Below are positions 22,144 through 22,628 of a stretch of DNA of 22,628 nucleotides, piece by piece. The DNA is taken from the NCBI GenBank assembly GCA_020633515.1, contig JACKDM010000061.1, forward strand, positions 1-22,628. Direction: 5' to 3'. Within the stretch, counting starts at the first letter, position 1. Each line of letters opens with the position of its first letter. Both the position numbers and the translations under genes were made by a program. Below the pieces are notes generated by a model. The model worked only from the letters and a program-made list of their open reading frames with translations. It searched no databases and was not told the origin of the DNA. Source of the DNA: Myxococcales bacterium. GTDB taxonomy: Bacteria; Myxococcota; Bradymonadia; UBA7976; UBA1532.

Positions 22144-22628
22144 ATGACGAGCATCGGAGACGCGCGACGCTTCACGGACGGACGGCAGATCGTGGCGCGG
22201 TATGGCATCGCGCCGCGCGGGATCGTCTACCGCAACCCCGACGTCGACGTGCTCTACCAGGCGGCGGTGCAGCGCGAGCAGGGCCGGGTGATGGCGAACG
22301 GCGCGCTCTTGCAGGACACGACGCCCAACGTCGGTCGCGCCGCCAAGAACTCGTTCTATGTCGACGACAAGGACGCCCGCTTCGACGGCAAGAGCCTCGA
22401 TGACATCCTCTCCTGGGGCAACGCGGAGAAGGGCGCCTGGAACAACCTCCCGATCGCGCCGAAGACCTTTCAGCGGCTCAAGGCGCGCGTCATCGAGCAC
22501 CTCTCCGCCACCGGCGACCTCTACGTCACCGACGCGCTGAGCGGCCGCACCGCGGCGAGCCGGCTCGCGCTGCGGGTCATCACCGATCGCGCGCCCTCGG
22601 CGCTCTTCTCGCGGCAGATCTTCCTGCG
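22144..22628 (+). CDS. pckA: Phosphoenolpyruvate carboxykinase (ATP), N-terminal part
   Basis: The first 161 residues are present; the gene runs off the window. RVMANGALLQDT, VGRAAKNSFYVDD (the family's TGR-S-PKDKFIV region), NNLPIAP, LYVTDALSGR and the VITDRAPSALFSRQIF segment align by eye with ATP-dependent PEPCK, which decarboxylates oxaloacetate to PEP in gluconeogenesis. The nucleotide-binding P-loop and metal ligands lie downstream and cannot be checked. In the conserved GR-S-PKDK motif this protein has GRAAKN, a variation within the phosphate-facing region worth noting. The start is ATG 22144 with GAGGAG at 22132-22137. The gene is divergent from trmH, and codon use is balanced with no G skew. 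Confidence 0.88.
   Translation, partial: MTSIGDARRFTDGRQIVARYGIAPRGIVYRNPDVDVLYQAAVQREQGRVMANGALLQDTTPNVGRAAKNSFYVDDKDARFDGKSLDDILSWGNAEKGAWNNLPIAPKTFQRLKARVIEHLSATGDLYVTDALSGRTAASRLALRVITDRAPSALFSRQIFL

Noticed and set aside
1..22628. tRNA, rRNA genes, insertion sequences, att sites
   Set aside because: I saw no cloverleaf/CCA ends, transposase motifs, terminal inverted repeats or target duplications, though a covariance-model scan was not possible.

Overview
This is a very GC-rich, densely packed bacterial chromosome segment with about twenty genes. It shows frequent GTG and TTG starts, short operons, and lipoproteins of kinds typical of predatory or soil Deltaproteobacteria. These are a DUF4157 (eCIS core) protein, a CpXC protein, a HEAT-like lipoprotein, an Asp-box propeller lipoprotein, a Notum/pectinacetylesterase lipoprotein and a DUF1264/OBAP lipoprotein. 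My inference is Myxococcota or a close relative; nothing in the window (no rRNA) proves it.

Layout. 1-237: tail of an unidentified plus-strand gene. 203-2094 (minus): a translationally coupled pair, an ABC/AAA-type ATPase followed by a TOPRIM-like DUF4435 protein. This is the architecture of PARIS/OLD-type anti-phage systems, and it lies in sequence with visibly lower GC than what follows. 2220-3422 (plus): class V PLP enzyme (isopenicillin-N-epimerase-like). 3503-8785 (plus): a putative four-gene unit of a DUF4157 protein with a C-terminal HExxH protease domain, a CpXC protein, a lipoprotein with HEAT-like repeats and an unknown protein. The last two are broken by frame changes in G-rich tracts, including a 15-G homopolymer. 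8803-12974 (minus): MoxR ATPase - DUF58 - transmembrane transglutaminase operon. 13078-14604 (minus): a large coiled-coil protein with an IF2-N-like head and a DUF2325-like tail. 14771-18802 (minus): three unrelated secreted lipoproteins. 19024-19221 (plus): small two-helix membrane protein. 19228-22021 (minus): trmH-like 2'-O-methyltransferase followed by a long acyl-CoA synthetase. 22144-end (plus): start of ATP-type PEP carboxykinase.

How the parts fit. The ATPase/DUF4435 pair is the best candidate for an immune system. The DUF4157-protease gene heads what looks like an orphan toxin/effector locus: no tail-sheath, tube or baseplate genes are present. The MoxR-DUF58-transglutaminase set is a known envelope-associated module whose exact substrate is unclear. 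The rest is housekeeping or cell-surface function.

Sequence-level oddities are as informative as the genes. There is a strong excess of G on the plus strand at about 6.3-12 kb whichever strand is coding. An odd palindrome, GATGSCATC, occurs in 11 copies between 548 and 7189 and accounts for every Asp-Ala-Ile and Asp-Gly-Ile tripeptide I found. Several genes lack a Shine-Dalgarno but have a -10-like box placed for leaderless transcription. All family assignments come from reading motifs by eye, with no database search.
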